Shown piece by piece: positions 1 to 8,112 of a stretch of 64,000 bases of DNA. Origin of the DNA: CAWAND01 sp963783335 (GTDB lineage Bacteria; Chloroflexota; Anaerolineae; Anaerolineales; E44-bin32); the NCBI GenBank assembly GCA_963783335.1, contig CAWAND010000002.1:368062-432061 (forward strand), in the 5' to 3' direction. The position numbers and the translations under genes are program-made. The notes under the pieces were generated by a model, which made no database searches, was not told the DNA's origin, and saw nothing but the letters and a program-made list of their open reading frames with translations. Each line of letters begins with the position of its first letter. Position 1 is the stretch's first letter.

Positions 1-147
1 GCTCCTATGCTCGAGCCTGAGGCCTTACAACAAGCGAAAGAATACGGCAAAGGCCTCGATCTCTGGGGGACGGTTAACACCCTCCTGGCTGAGTCCGGCG
101 GGCCAGGTCAACCGGGCGGGCTTTCGCCGCATCCTCGACTGTCATAG
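1..147 (+). CDS. 3' end of an unidentified gene (partial)
   Basis: The first reading frame is open from the window edge to a TAG at 145-147 and encodes 48 residues. The first half is charged and helix-like (residues such as LQQAKEYGKGLD), which looks protein-like, while the last dozen residues are Gly/Pro-rich. The start lies outside the window and no family can be recognised. It sits 40 bases upstream of the DUF2007-like gene on the same strand. It may instead be non-coding. Confidence 0.35.
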   Translation, partial: APMLEPEALQQAKEYGKGLDLWGTVNTLLAESGGPGQPGGLSPHPRLS

Positions 148-187
148 AATGAGGGGCACAAGCCGTCAGCGCTCGGAGTAGTCTTCC

Positions 188-436
188 ATGCTCGATCCCT
201 ACGTGAGCCTCGTTACCGTCTCCGGCCGGCCGGAGGCCGAGTTCATCAAGTCCTTCCTCAACGCCGAAGGCATCGACTGCGAGCTCTCTCAAGAGGCCGC
301 CGGGTCGGTGTTCGGGCTGTCGGTGGGGACGCTGGGGGCGGTCGAAATCTTCGTCCCCACGAGCAAGGCGGGGAAGGCGCGCCGAATGCTGGCCGAGTAC
401 CAGGCGCGCAAAGAGGGTGGGGGAGATCCCGACTAG
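188..436 (+). CDS. DUF2007-type small signal-transducing-like protein
   Basis: This 82-residue soluble protein has the pattern of the DUF2007 (putative signal transducing protein) family. An N-terminal strand (YVSLVTVSG) is followed by a helix carrying a conserved Glu-Ala/Phe segment (RPEAEFIKSFLNAEGI), and the C-terminal half holds the phrase AVEIFVPTSKAGKARRML. The family has an ACT-like or GlnB-like small alpha/beta fold and no proven biochemical role. The length is usual for the family. The ATG at 188 is the first start and agrees with the start of the conserved region. It stands alone, followed by 370 bases without a gene. The family assignment is by pattern recognition only. Confidence 0.7.
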   Translation: MLDPYVSLVTVSGRPEAEFIKSFLNAEGIDCELSQEAAGSVFGLSVGTLGAVEIFVPTSKAGKARRMLAEYQARKEGGGDPD

Positions 437-808
437 GCATCTCGCCCACTGCTGGTCCTGTCCCTACACTACAGGTCAATCACCACCAGCTTTCTGATTC
501 ACTTGCTCCCCCCTGGCCCCGCGACACGAGGGGGAACGGGCAGGGGCATCATCTTTCGCGAGCAACGGTGCCATCCCCCGCGTGCCATTTCGCGTCCTTC
601 GGCCGCGCTCAGGTCAGCTGAGGCGCAGGTGGCCGAGGGTCACCGCGGCCGTTGGAAATCACCTCACGACACAAGAAAACGAGAGCGCGTTTTCGGCCCA
701 AGGCTCTGAGCTCAGTGCTCAAGGTGTCCACGAGGGGTTATTATGCTTGTCAGCATGTGACATATTCTGAGCGTAGCGGTCCTTTGGCTCAACCCTTGGA
801 GGTACTCA
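437..808. other. Intergenic region without a recognised gene
   Basis: No protein-like reading frame, RNA gene or strong hairpin is visible here. The short open frames have Arg/Pro-rich translations typical of non-coding GC-rich DNA. The promoter of the haem-binding protein at 809 presumably lies near the 3' end, where the sequence becomes more AT-rich (about 730-770). A GGAGG at 798-802 serves as its ribosome-binding site. Confidence 0.5.
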
Positions 809-1243
809 ATGACCCGGCGCATCATCTTCGTCATCGCAGCTGTAGCCGGACTGGCGGTCTCTTGCATGTTGGCTATCCAGCTCATTCCGTTTGGCCGAAC
901 CCATTCCAACCCGCCGGTGGTCGCCGAGCCAAATTGGCCCGACCCGGCCGTGCGCGACCTGGCGGTGCGGGCTTGTTTCGACTGCCATTCGAACGAGAGC
1001 AAATGGCCCTGGTATGCTGACGTCGCCCCGGCTTCCTGGGTGGTTGAACTGGATGTGCTGAGGGGCCGACGGGAGCTCAACTTTTCCCAATGGACCGGGA
1101 GCTCGCGGCGCTCGCACGAGTTGTCACGCATCGTGCAGGAAGGCGAGATGCCACCATTCACCTATGTGATCACCCACCCGGGAGCCAAGCTGTCGGCAGC
1201 TGAGAGAGCCCGGCTCGCAGCCGGCCTGGCGGCACTCAAATGA
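809..1243 (+). CDS. Membrane-anchored haem-binding domain protein (mono-haem CxxCH)
   Basis: The 144-residue protein has an N-terminal hydrophobic segment (about residues 4-26) that serves as signal or membrane anchor. An extracytoplasmic domain follows with one haem c motif, CFDCH, near residue 54, and then the characteristic NESKWPWYADVAPASW stretch. This matches the haem-binding domain family (PF14376-like), whose members are small mono-haem cytochromes or cytochrome-like domains, sometimes fused to oxidases. A second conserved portion is GEMPPFTYVITHPGAKLSAAER near the C-terminus, where the Met may be the distal haem ligand. The start ATG at 809 has GGAGG about six bases upstream. It probably takes part in periplasmic or extracytoplasmic electron transfer, but the partner is not in the window. 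Confidence 0.85.
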   Translation: MTRRIIFVIAAVAGLAVSCMLAIQLIPFGRTHSNPPVVAEPNWPDPAVRDLAVRACFDCHSNESKWPWYADVAPASWVVELDVLRGRRELNFSQWTGSSRRSHELSRIVQEGEMPPFTYVITHPGAKLSAAERARLAAGLAALK

Positions 1244-1273
1244 GTGGGCGACTTGCGATGGGAGGCCTCGAGC

Positions 1274-1552
1274 ATGAAGTATCGGATCAATGATGACCAA
1301 GATCGGATGGTTATCCAGGTAGGTGAATTGGGCGACGACCAGGGAGAGATCCTGGACGCTTTCCAGGCCTGCCAGGAAGGGCGCTGCTCCTGCCCCACGG
1401 ATGAGTACAAGAAGCTCGAGTCGCTCGACATCCAGCCCGGGGAGGATTCGGTGACTCTGGAGCTGACACCCAAACAGGGGCAGCAGTTGGACCCGGGGGA
1501 GATCGAGAGGTGCCTCGAGCACACGCGGGAGCAGATTGAAAGCCACGATTAA
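1274..1552 (+). CDS. Small hypothetical protein with Cys cluster
   Basis: A 92-residue acidic protein that I do not recognise. The ATG at 1274 is preferred over an upstream GTG because GGAGG lies at 1261-1265 with a good spacing and the protein then begins MKYRIND. It contains three close cysteines (CQEGRCSC around residues 33-40), which could bind a metal, and otherwise predicts as alternating strand and helix. It lies 30 bases after the haem-binding protein on the same strand, so the two may be co-transcribed. Confidence 0.65.
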   Translation: MKYRINDDQDRMVIQVGELGDDQGEILDAFQACQEGRCSCPTDEYKKLESLDIQPGEDSVTLELTPKQGQQLDPGEIERCLEHTREQIESHD

Positions 1553-1621
1553 AGGGCCTTCGGTTCTAATCATGTACCACTCGTTTGCCTCGGGGCCGGC
1601 GGAGGTGGGGATCACCTCGCG

Positions 1622-2059
1622 ATGGATTTGCGGCCCCGTGCTTTCGAGGTGACAAATGTTGTGAATGAGAACTGGGACAAGAGCGAAACGCCGATCATTT
1701 TCTTGGCCATGTTCTGGGGCGGAGGCGGGCCCTACACCGTCCCGCAAATCATCAACGCCTACGATTGGATCAACCATGCCATCCCCACGCGGGCTGAGAT
1801 GGAGGTGGCACTCAACTACCTGCTGGCGATGGGCTTGATCGAGCAGCGGGGAAACACGTTCCGCGTGTCCGAGTCCCATGGTCGTGCATTTGACACCTTC
1901 CGCAAGAAGAAGCGAAAGCGCAAGTTCGTCGCAGCCAGGATGTATTTCCAGGAGCTGCCGAGCCTGGTGACCCTCCCGCGGGTGATCCGCCTGACCGAGG
2001 CCCAGTACAAGAAGCATCTCGAGACGTATCGCAAAGCTTTCAATGATGCGCCAGGGTAG
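1622..2059 (+). CDS. Hypothetical winged-helix-like protein
   Basis: This 145-residue soluble protein has a central segment resembling a winged helix. A helix pair occupies about residues 38-72, including EMEVALNYLLAMGLIEQRGNTFRVS, where a recognition helix would lead into the beta wing. The C-terminal half begins with a very basic patch (RKKKRKRK, about residues 96-103). I cannot assign it to a named family. It could be a small DNA-binding regulator, or it could be a non-DNA-binding wHTH domain. It follows the small Cys-containing protein with a 69-base gap on the same strand. Confidence 0.6.
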   Translation: MDLRPRAFEVTNVVNENWDKSETPIIFLAMFWGGGGPYTVPQIINAYDWINHAIPTRAEMEVALNYLLAMGLIEQRGNTFRVSESHGRAFDTFRKKKRKRKFVAARMYFQELPSLVTLPRVIRLTEAQYKKHLETYRKAFNDAPG

Positions 2060-2132
2060 AGGGTCGCCTAGGGCGGTCATAATCTCGGCCACGGGTGCCC
2101 GGGGATCGACTACGCAGTCGATCTCCCCCAAT

Positions 2133-2150
2133 TTGTGAAATTCCTCACAT
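2133..2150. promoter_or_regulatory. Palindromic operator-like site A (TTGTGA-N6-TCACAT)
   Basis: The sequence TTGTGAAATTCCTCACAT is an inverted repeat of the TGTGA-N6-TCACA type bound by CRP/FNR-family regulators. Rex repressors recognise a related TTGTGAA-N4-TTCACAA palindrome. It lies 145 bases before the start of the SdrD-like lipoprotein gene. A possible -10 hexamer TATTCT lies at 2203-2208, which would put the site near -70. It is one of ten similar sites in the window. Confidence 0.6.
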
Positions 2151-2294
2151 TCTGATGTGCTTGACCCTGCTGCGGCGGCTGGCGGCCGCCGGAGAGGCAT
2201 GCTATTCTCTCCCATCAATTCGATGGGCTGCTGGGGCCCACCTGAACCGCCTCGTTCCCCGCCCCTGTGGTTCTCCAAGCAGAAGGGAAATCTC

Positions 2295-3122
2295 ATGCAC
2301 GACCCGCGCACTACGCGCAGGCTGGCCCTGTTCTCTGCCACAGGACTGCTGGTTGCCTTGGCCTGCACTTGCACCAATCCGCTGGCAGGGTTGCGCAGTG
2401 CTGTCCCGGGAGGCGGCATCGGAGACCGGGTCTGGTTTGACGCCAACGGCAATGGGCTGCAGGATGAAGGGGAGGAGGGGCTGGGTGACGTGGAAGTTCG
2501 CCTGGTGGACGAGACCGGCAACGTACTGGATTCAACCCGGACCGATGCCAATGGTGAATACAAGCTGGCCAAGGTGGACCAGGGAACTTACGTTGTCTGG
2601 TTTACGCCGCCGGAAGGCATGGTGTTCACGCTGAACGATGTCGGTTCGGATGATAGCCTTGACAGCGACGCCATTCAGGCCAGCGGCCAGACGGATCCCT
2701 TTATCTTCGATGGGTTGAGCGACACAACCCACGATGCCGGGTTGGTTGAGTACAAGGGAAACGAAACCCCAGTTGGGCCCAATCCGACAGAAACTCCGCA
2801 ACAGGAGCTCACAGCCGTGCCGGAAGAGACTTCGCCCCCAGCAGCCATCGAAGTGCGTGCCACCTATGAGCACACCGCCCCCGGCTCGTACAGCGAGATC
2901 CTCATTTGGATCTTCAACTTGGATGAGGGGCAGGATGTCTCAGGAGCAGTCACCGGGCCGGCGGTGGACGGCGACGGGGCGTTCACGATAACCGGCGACG
3001 CGGAAGGCAAGGGCGAAGCCCGGGTCAAGATCTTCCAGTACGGACTGTACAATGTCGTCATACCTGATTTGCAAGTCAATCAGGAAGTGAACGTGGTGGC
3101 GGCCACCGCCACACCGTACTAG
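2295..3122 (+). CDS. Lipoprotein with SdrD B-like (Cna B-type) domain
   Basis: The protein has 275 residues. The N-terminus is a lipoprotein signal with a hydrophobic stretch ending in LVALACTC at about residue 25. It leads into a domain starting GGGIGDRVWFDANGNGLQDEGEEGLGDV. This is the hallmark of the SdrD B-like/carboxypeptidase-regulatory-like repeat, a calcium-binding Ig-like domain of surface proteins. A Pro/Thr/Glu-rich linker around residues 155-185 connects to a second beta-rich domain of about 90 residues. ATG 2295 was chosen because AGAAGGGA lies six bases upstream and the signal peptide begins there. It is probably a cell-surface lipoprotein. Palindromic site A lies upstream. Confidence 0.8.
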   Translation: MHDPRTTRRLALFSATGLLVALACTCTNPLAGLRSAVPGGGIGDRVWFDANGNGLQDEGEEGLGDVEVRLVDETGNVLDSTRTDANGEYKLAKVDQGTYVVWFTPPEGMVFTLNDVGSDDSLDSDAIQASGQTDPFIFDGLSDTTHDAGLVEYKGNETPVGPNPTETPQQELTAVPEETSPPAAIEVRATYEHTAPGSYSEILIWIFNLDEGQDVSGAVTGPAVDGDGAFTITGDAEGKGEARVKIFQYGLYNVVIPDLQVNQEVNVVAATATPY

Positions 3123-3151
3123 GGGGAAACCGCACATCGTTGGTAAGGTTA

Positions 3152-3185
3152 CGCGCCCGCCCCAGGCTCTAAGGGGGCGGGCGCG
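3152..3185. terminator. Strong GC hairpin, probable terminator
   Basis: A perfect 12-bp stem (CGCGCCCGCCCC at 3152-3163 with its complement at 3174-3185) encloses a 10-base loop. It begins 29 bases after the stop of the SdrD-like lipoprotein gene and ends just before the next lipoprotein gene. There is no T-tract after the stem, so termination efficiency is uncertain. Confidence 0.6.
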
Positions 3186-3224
3186 ATGGGATGGAGGGCA
3201 GGACTGGGGAAAGGAACGGGCTCG

Positions 3225-4365
3225 ATGGGAACTACGTTCAAGCGAACGCTGATCGGCCTTCTGCTCGCCGGCTGCTTGGGCCTGGGCTGCAATCTGCTTT
3301 CATCTTCTGCGGTCCCGCCAGGAGATGGGGCACCACCCAGCTCAACGGCAGGAAGACAGGGGCCGAAGCCCACGGCCGCACCTACGAATGGGGCTCAGCA
3401 ATCAAGGACGAATACGGCACATGAGCTGCTTGATCTTGCGACGCTGGAGGATATCCAGTATCCAACCAATGTCGGCAGCTATCGCGTGACGTTCGACCAC
3501 AAGTTAGAGTCGGCCTCGACAAATGGGGGGACGCACGCTGAAGGGGGAGTCGCCGAAAATCCGCCCGGAGCGACACTTACGGAAACGCGGCAGGGGGGCG
3601 CCATTCAGGGTGGTGGCTCCGCCGTCGACAAGCGTGTGATCGATGGCTTGATCACCCTCCTCGACGGCACCACGTGCAGCATGATCAATGCGGCGGCGCT
3701 GGCGGGCCCGGCTCCGCCGACCCAAATTCTGCCGCGCCCAAGCAGTTTTTTGGTGGGCGATGCCGCCTGGGTGGAAGGCGGCGTGACCGTCAACGGTCGG
3801 CTGACAGACCATTATGTGCTGGACGTGGGCAACTTTGACCCAACACTGATCAAACTTGACAGCCTTGATTCCGGTGATGTCTACGTTGACGCGCAGGACG
3901 GCTTCTTGGTGAGACTGGCCTTCCGCGGCGTCGGCATCGATCAGACTTTGGCTTGGGCGGGTCCGGGCACGCCGGGAACATCTAGCTACGAACTGAACTA
4001 CCTTGACTTTGGGACGTCTGTGGAGGTTCAACCTGTCGAGCACTGCGGGCCGGTTCCCGAGACCGACTGGCCGTTGGTTGATCGTGACATCCTGCGCTAC
4101 CAAACCGACCTTGGGTCGTCGTCTTTTTGACCTGACGGTCCTTGGGAGACTGGATGAGGCCATTCAGTTCTACAAGACAGAGCTGGCGTCGGACGGTTGG
4201 AACCTGGTCCAGGAGGAGCATGCAACGGCTCGCCGGGCCTCCCTCAGGTTCGAACGACCGTCCGGATCCTCATTGTCGCTGGACTTCCGAAATGACTCCC
4301 CGACAAACAAAGCCGCCGATGAGCTTGACATCATCACCATCAGCTTCCTGAGCTTTGATTTCTAG
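3225..4365 (+). CDS. Lipoprotein, frameshifted near 4128
   Basis: The first frame encodes a lipoprotein with signal and lipobox (LGLGC) followed by a Ser/Pro-rich linker and a LolA/LppX-like beta-rich domain, and it ends at a TGA at 4128-4130. The next frame continues directly with DLTVLGRLDEAIQFYKTEL, ASDGWNLV and a beta-rich tail. This is the usual C-terminal module of such Chloroflexota lipoproteins, so the two parts belong to one gene of about 379 residues. The break lies at TTT-TGA-C inside a run of five T. Skipping one T restores the frame. It could be a sequencing insertion, a real mutation, or a programmed +1 shift, since the context resembles the prfB shift site. ATG 3225 is preferred because AAGGAA precedes it and the signal peptide starts there. 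Confidence 0.65.
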
Positions 4366-4465
4366 CTCTGAGCTCTTCTGAAGGATCTAGAGACACGCGA
4401 AACTCGATAAGGTAGTCCCAGGTTCAGGGCGCCCCCGCCACTCTTCGTGCCTGGTCTCTGCCCTT

Positions 4466-4483
4466 TTGTGAAAGTATTCACAA
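4466..4483. promoter_or_regulatory. Palindromic operator-like site B (TTGTGA-N6-TCACAA)
   Basis: TTGTGAAAGTATTCACAA is a perfect palindrome outside the central four bases. It fits both the CRP/FNR and the Rex consensus. It ends 102 bases before the acetyltransferase start, and a possible -10 element TAGGAT lies at 4539-4544. Confidence 0.65.
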
Positions 4484-4585
4484 GATGGATGCGCGCAGTT
4501 CATGGGGGGCGGTGCCTTGCGTTCGGGGTATCTTGACGTAGGATCGAATGCTGTGTCGCGCGGCTGCGCATAGGGAGTTGGGAGC

Positions 4586-5110
4586 ATGGCAAGGGGCAAG
4601 ATACGCCTTCGTAAAGGGATGCCGGGGGACGCCGAAAGACTGGCGCGGTTCGGCGCGGCGGCTTTCGAGGCCGCCTTTGGCCCCGACAATACCCGCGAAG
4701 ACATGGCCAGCTACCTGGAGGAGGCCTTCTCGGGGGCGACTTTCGCTGCGCAGCTGGGGGATCCGGACTCCACCTTCCTGCTGCTCGAAGACGGCGACCG
4801 CATCGTCGGGTACAGTATGCTGCGGTCAGGCGTGGCCCCACCAGCAGTGGGTGGGCCCGACCCCATCGAACTGGTGCGCATCTACGTCGACCCGCGAGCC
4901 ATCGGTACGGGTTTGGGGGCGAGGCTGATGTCGGCCTCCCTTGATGAAGCCGCCGCCCAGGGCGCCCAGACGATCTGGCTCGGTGTGTGGGAGAAGAACA
5001 TCCGGGCGATCCGCTTCTATGAACGTTGGGGCTTCACAAAGGTCGGGGAGAAGACCTTCGTGCTGGGCAGCGATCCCCAGACCGATCATGTCATGGCCAG
5101 GGGGCTTTGA
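4586..5110 (+). CDS. GNAT-family N-acetyltransferase
   Basis: The 174-residue protein has the complete GNAT fold. An N-terminal strand and helix (IRLRKGMPGDAERLARFG) come first, and a long helical region follows. The central beta-4 strand is ELVRIYVDPRAIGTGLGARLM, which carries the acetyl-CoA pyrophosphate loop (RAIGTGLG, a version of R/Q-x-x-G-x-G/A). The C-terminal segment is IWLGVWEKNIRAIRFYERWGFTKVG. It transfers an acetyl group from acetyl-CoA to an unknown amine. A GGGAG motif precedes the start. Palindromic site B lies upstream. The substrate cannot be predicted. Confidence 0.9.
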   Translation: MARGKIRLRKGMPGDAERLARFGAAAFEAAFGPDNTREDMASYLEEAFSGATFAAQLGDPDSTFLLLEDGDRIVGYSMLRSGVAPPAVGGPDPIELVRIYVDPRAIGTGLGARLMSASLDEAAAQGAQTIWLGVWEKNIRAIRFYERWGFTKVGEKTFVLGSDPQTDHVMARGL

Positions 5111-5169
5111 TCGTGCTGCAAACCCGCCGATGATCGCGAGTGTCTGATCTCAAGCGAGAGGGGGTCAAG

Positions 5170-5562
5170 ATGTCCGCCAGACGCATCGGCTGGATTGTGG
5201 CCTCTTTGCTGATTCGGGGGCTGGCCTGCGGCGCCCTGGCGGTGCGTTGGTTCAGTGGGACCTACAACGCGCCGCCGAGGATCGAGGTCGAAAACAACTC
5301 CGACCTCTACTTGGAGGATTTGATGGTGGAGGGCACGGGGTTCCGGCTGCAGATCGACCGGCTGCCGCTGCATTCGAAGACAACGGCACTGGTTCATGTG
5401 GCTGGCGAATCGGGCCTGAAGGTGAGCTTCACGGCTGGATCCAGAGTCTCCTCAGACAATGAACTCGCCTATTTGGAGGAACGAGGCGGGTACTGCGTGG
5501 TTGTCACCATCGATGGGGCCATGAACATTCATACTCGGCCGCACCTGATGCACTTCTTCTGA
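5170..5562 (+). CDS. Hypothetical membrane-anchored protein
   Basis: A 130-residue protein with one N-terminal membrane segment (residues 5-25, IGWIVASLLIRGLACGALAV) followed by a beta-rich extracytoplasmic domain of about 100 residues with a terminal His-rich end (RPHLMHFF). The ATG at 5170 is chosen because GAGAGGGGG lies just upstream. A GTG at 5140 would add ten polar residues. I do not recognise the family. It is 59 bases after the acetyltransferase on the same strand and may share its transcript. Confidence 0.6.
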   Translation: MSARRIGWIVASLLIRGLACGALAVRWFSGTYNAPPRIEVENNSDLYLEDLMVEGTGFRLQIDRLPLHSKTTALVHVAGESGLKVSFTAGSRVSSDNELAYLEERGGYCVVVTIDGAMNIHTRPHLMHFF

Positions 5563-5595
5563 TGGGAAGCAGGCGCGTAGGGGAAGGGGGATGGC

Positions 5596-6115
5596 ATGTC
5601 TGGCGGTTGGGGCCGACGATCAATTCAGCTGGCGCATTTTGATTACACTCGGCCAGGCGCGTACTTCGTGACGATTTGTGCCTATCATAGGCTGGATTTG
5701 TTCGGCAGCGTTGAGGGCGGCCGCGTTGCCTTGTGGCCTGTGGGTGAGGTTGTCAGGGAGGAATGGCTTCGCACGGCCATCATCCGTCCCGAGGTCGGTT
5801 TGGATGAATTCGTCATCATGCCTGACCATATCCACGGGATCATTGTGATACGCGAACGATTTCGCGGGGCACAGTTCAACAAGCGTAGGGGCACATCGCG
5901 ATGGTCCCCTACGCCGCAAACCCAAATCCTTGGGTTCGATAGTCTCAGGATTCAAGGGCGCTGTGACCCGTCGGGCACGTCAAATGGGAGGCGATCCGGA
6001 ATTGAGAATCTGGCAAAGGAACTACTACGACAGGATCATCCGCAGGGAAGCCGAGCTCAATGCAGTACGTCGGTACATTCGGACAAACCCGGAGCGATGG
6101 AAAAACCTAGACTGA
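5596..6115 (+). pseudogene. REP-associated (Y1/HUH) transposase, frameshifted
   Basis: The first part has the N-terminus typical of REP-associated tyrosine transposases, with the metal-binding HUH motif in MPDHIHGIIVI at about residues 75-85. The conserved C-terminal part (LGSIVSGFKGAVTRRA, then WQRNYYDRIIRREAELNAVR with the catalytic Tyr region) lies in the next frame from about 5912 to 6115. One extra base between about 5890 and 5925, probably in the CCCC run near 5905, separates the halves. With one base skipped the protein would have 172 residues, normal for the family. These enzymes move or maintain small palindromic REP elements as single-copy domesticated transposases. No clear REP repeats flank it, but palindromic site C lies 78 bases downstream. 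Confidence 0.75.
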
Positions 6116-6192
6116 TGTGTTGCGAGGACCTAGAGCGCGGCCATGTGCAACGGGGGGACGGCGGCGTTTCTTACACCCACCACCCCTTGTGA

Positions 6193-6210
6193 TTGTGAAA
6201 GATGTCACAA
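6193..6210. promoter_or_regulatory. Palindromic operator-like site C (TTGTGA-N6-TCACAA)
   Basis: TTGTGAAAGATGTCACAA has two perfect six-base arms. It lies 83 bases before the amidase start. A possible -10 hexamer TAAGAT is at 6270-6275, giving a spacing similar to those at sites A and B. Confidence 0.65.
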
Positions 6211-6293
6211 ACGCCCGATCCCTTCGCCGCTTGAATCATGCATGATGTGCGGGGGTCTGGCTGTTCGGCTAAGATGCTTGGTGGAGGTGCCGT

Positions 6294-7794
6294 ATGGAGC
6301 AAGCCACGATTGCCGATCTATCGGCTGCCATGGCCGATGGCGAGCTGACGTCTGAGGCCATCACCCGACAGTACCTGACCAGGATCGAACAGATCGACCA
6401 GGCCGGCCCGAAGATCAACGCTGTCATCGAGCTCAACCCAGAGGCACTGGAAGAGGCGAAGGCGCTGGACAAAGAGCGGTCCGCATGATCAAGTCCGAGG
6501 TCCGCTGCACGGGATCCCCATCCTGATCAAGGACAACATTGAGACACGCTACCCGATGCACACTACCGCTGGGTCGATCGCCCTAGAGGACTTCCGGGTG
6601 CGCCGTGACGCCCACCTGGTCAATCGTCTGCGCCGATCCGGAGCCGTAATCCTGGGCAAGTCCAACCTCAGCGAGTGGGCCAACTTCCGCGGCCACCGGT
6701 CGGTCAGCGGCTGGTCCAGCTTGGGGGGATTGACTCGCAACCCGCATGCCCTAGACCGAACCGCCTGCGGATCCTCTTCGGGCTCGGCCGCCGGCGTGGC
6801 GGCCGACCTGTGCGCAGCCGCCGTTGGGACGGAGACGGACGGCTCGATCATCTGCCCATCGCACTCGTGTGGCGTGGTCGGGCTGAAGCCGACCGTCGGT
6901 CGCATCAGTCGGCGGGGGATCGTCCCCATCGCCCACAGTCAAGATACCGCCGGGCCGATCGGGCGGACGGTGGCGGATGTGGCCATCATGCTCGGCGTGA
7001 TGGCGGGGACCGATCCGCAGGATGGCGTCACCAAAACGCGGCCTCGTCCTTGGTATCACGACCACTCCCGCTTACTGACCGAAGACGGGCTGCGGGGCGC
7101 CCGGCTTGGCGTGGCCAGAAATTTGGTCGGGAACGATCCACGAGTGACGGAGATTTTGGAGTCGAGCCTCGATCTCATGCGCAAGGCGGGTGCCGAAATC
7201 GTCGATCCGGCTGATTTGCCGAACGCCGACGCACTCGGGGATGATGAAATCGCGGTCCTGCTCACCGAATTCAAGGCCGACATGAACCAGTACTTGGCCT
7301 CGCTCGGGTCCAGCGCACCGGTCCATTCGCTGGAGGATCTGATCACATTCAACCGAGACCATCGAGAGCAAGTGTTGACCTACTTTGGGCAGGAGCTTTT
7401 CATCGAGGCCCTGGCCAAGGGCTCCCTGAATGGTAAGCCCTACCGACAGGCGCTCGCCCGCTGTCAGCGGTTGGCTCGGAAGGAAGGGATCGATGCCTTG
7501 ATCTCCAGCCAGCAGCTGGACGCCATCGTCATGCCCTCCGGTGGGCCCGCCTGGCTGATCGACTTGGTCAATGGTGATTCATACAACTCGGAAGTTGATC
7601 GCACGGGGCCGGCTGCCGTGGCGGGTTATCCGCACATCACCGTGCCGGCCGGCTTCATCCGGGGGTTGCCGATCGGGTTGTCGTTCTTTGCCGGAGCGTG
7701 GCAGGAGGGCACGCTGCTCAAGCTGGCGTACGCGTTCGAGCGGCTGAGCCAAGCGCGCCGGCCTCCGCAATTCCGCAAGTCGGCGGTGGTTTAG
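6294..7794 (+). CDS. Amidase-signature family hydrolase, frameshifted near 6486
   Basis: The gene starts at ATG 6294 with GGAGG eight bases upstream and reads into TGA at 6486-6488. Skipping one base there gives D-Q-V-R-G-P-L-H-G-I-P-I-L-I-K-D-N-I, the exact expected continuation with the catalytic Lys. The corrected protein has 499 residues. The Gly/Ser-rich signature is GSSSGSAAGVAADLCAAAVG, followed by GTETDGSI, which holds the predicted nucleophile Ser and departs slightly from the usual TDTGGSI. It is closer to stand-alone peptide or aryl-acyl amidases than to GatA, because no gatB or gatC is near. The downstream frame is intact to the TAG at 7794. The shift falls exactly at GCA-TGA-T. 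Confidence 0.8.
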
Positions 7795-8112
7795 GCTCTG
7801 GCGCTGAGCCGCTCCCAGCAGCAACTCGACATCCCGCAGGAGGCTATAAGGTTCCCAATCATGGCATGGCTTGCACCTGGCCCTCCGAGCGCCAGGCTCC
7901 GCCGAGGACACCTGACTGGTAGTTGGGGATTGGATGCTGGGTGCTGACTGCTCGCGGCTGCCTGGCCAGGGATGGCTATTGGCGGCGCGGGAGAAGGGTA
8001 GTAGAAAGAAGAAGCGCTGAGCGCCGAAGGCTGCATGAGCAGGGACGAGCGTCTCTTTCGGAGGCTGGCGCTGTTCTCCAAAGATGAATCGGATTGGACA
8101 ACAGGTGGGTTC
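7795..8112. other. Intergenic region without a recognised gene
   Basis: No gene, RNA or notable hairpin could be supported between the amidase and the dehydrogenase. Reading frames here are short. A weak Shine-Dalgarno AGGTGGG at 8104-8110 belongs to the following gene. Confidence 0.45.

Noticed and set aside
1124..2572. Long minus-strand open frame of 482 codons
   Set aside because: It lies antisense to two plus-strand genes with ribosome-binding sites and good composition. Its translation shows no motif, so it is a GC-rich shadow frame.
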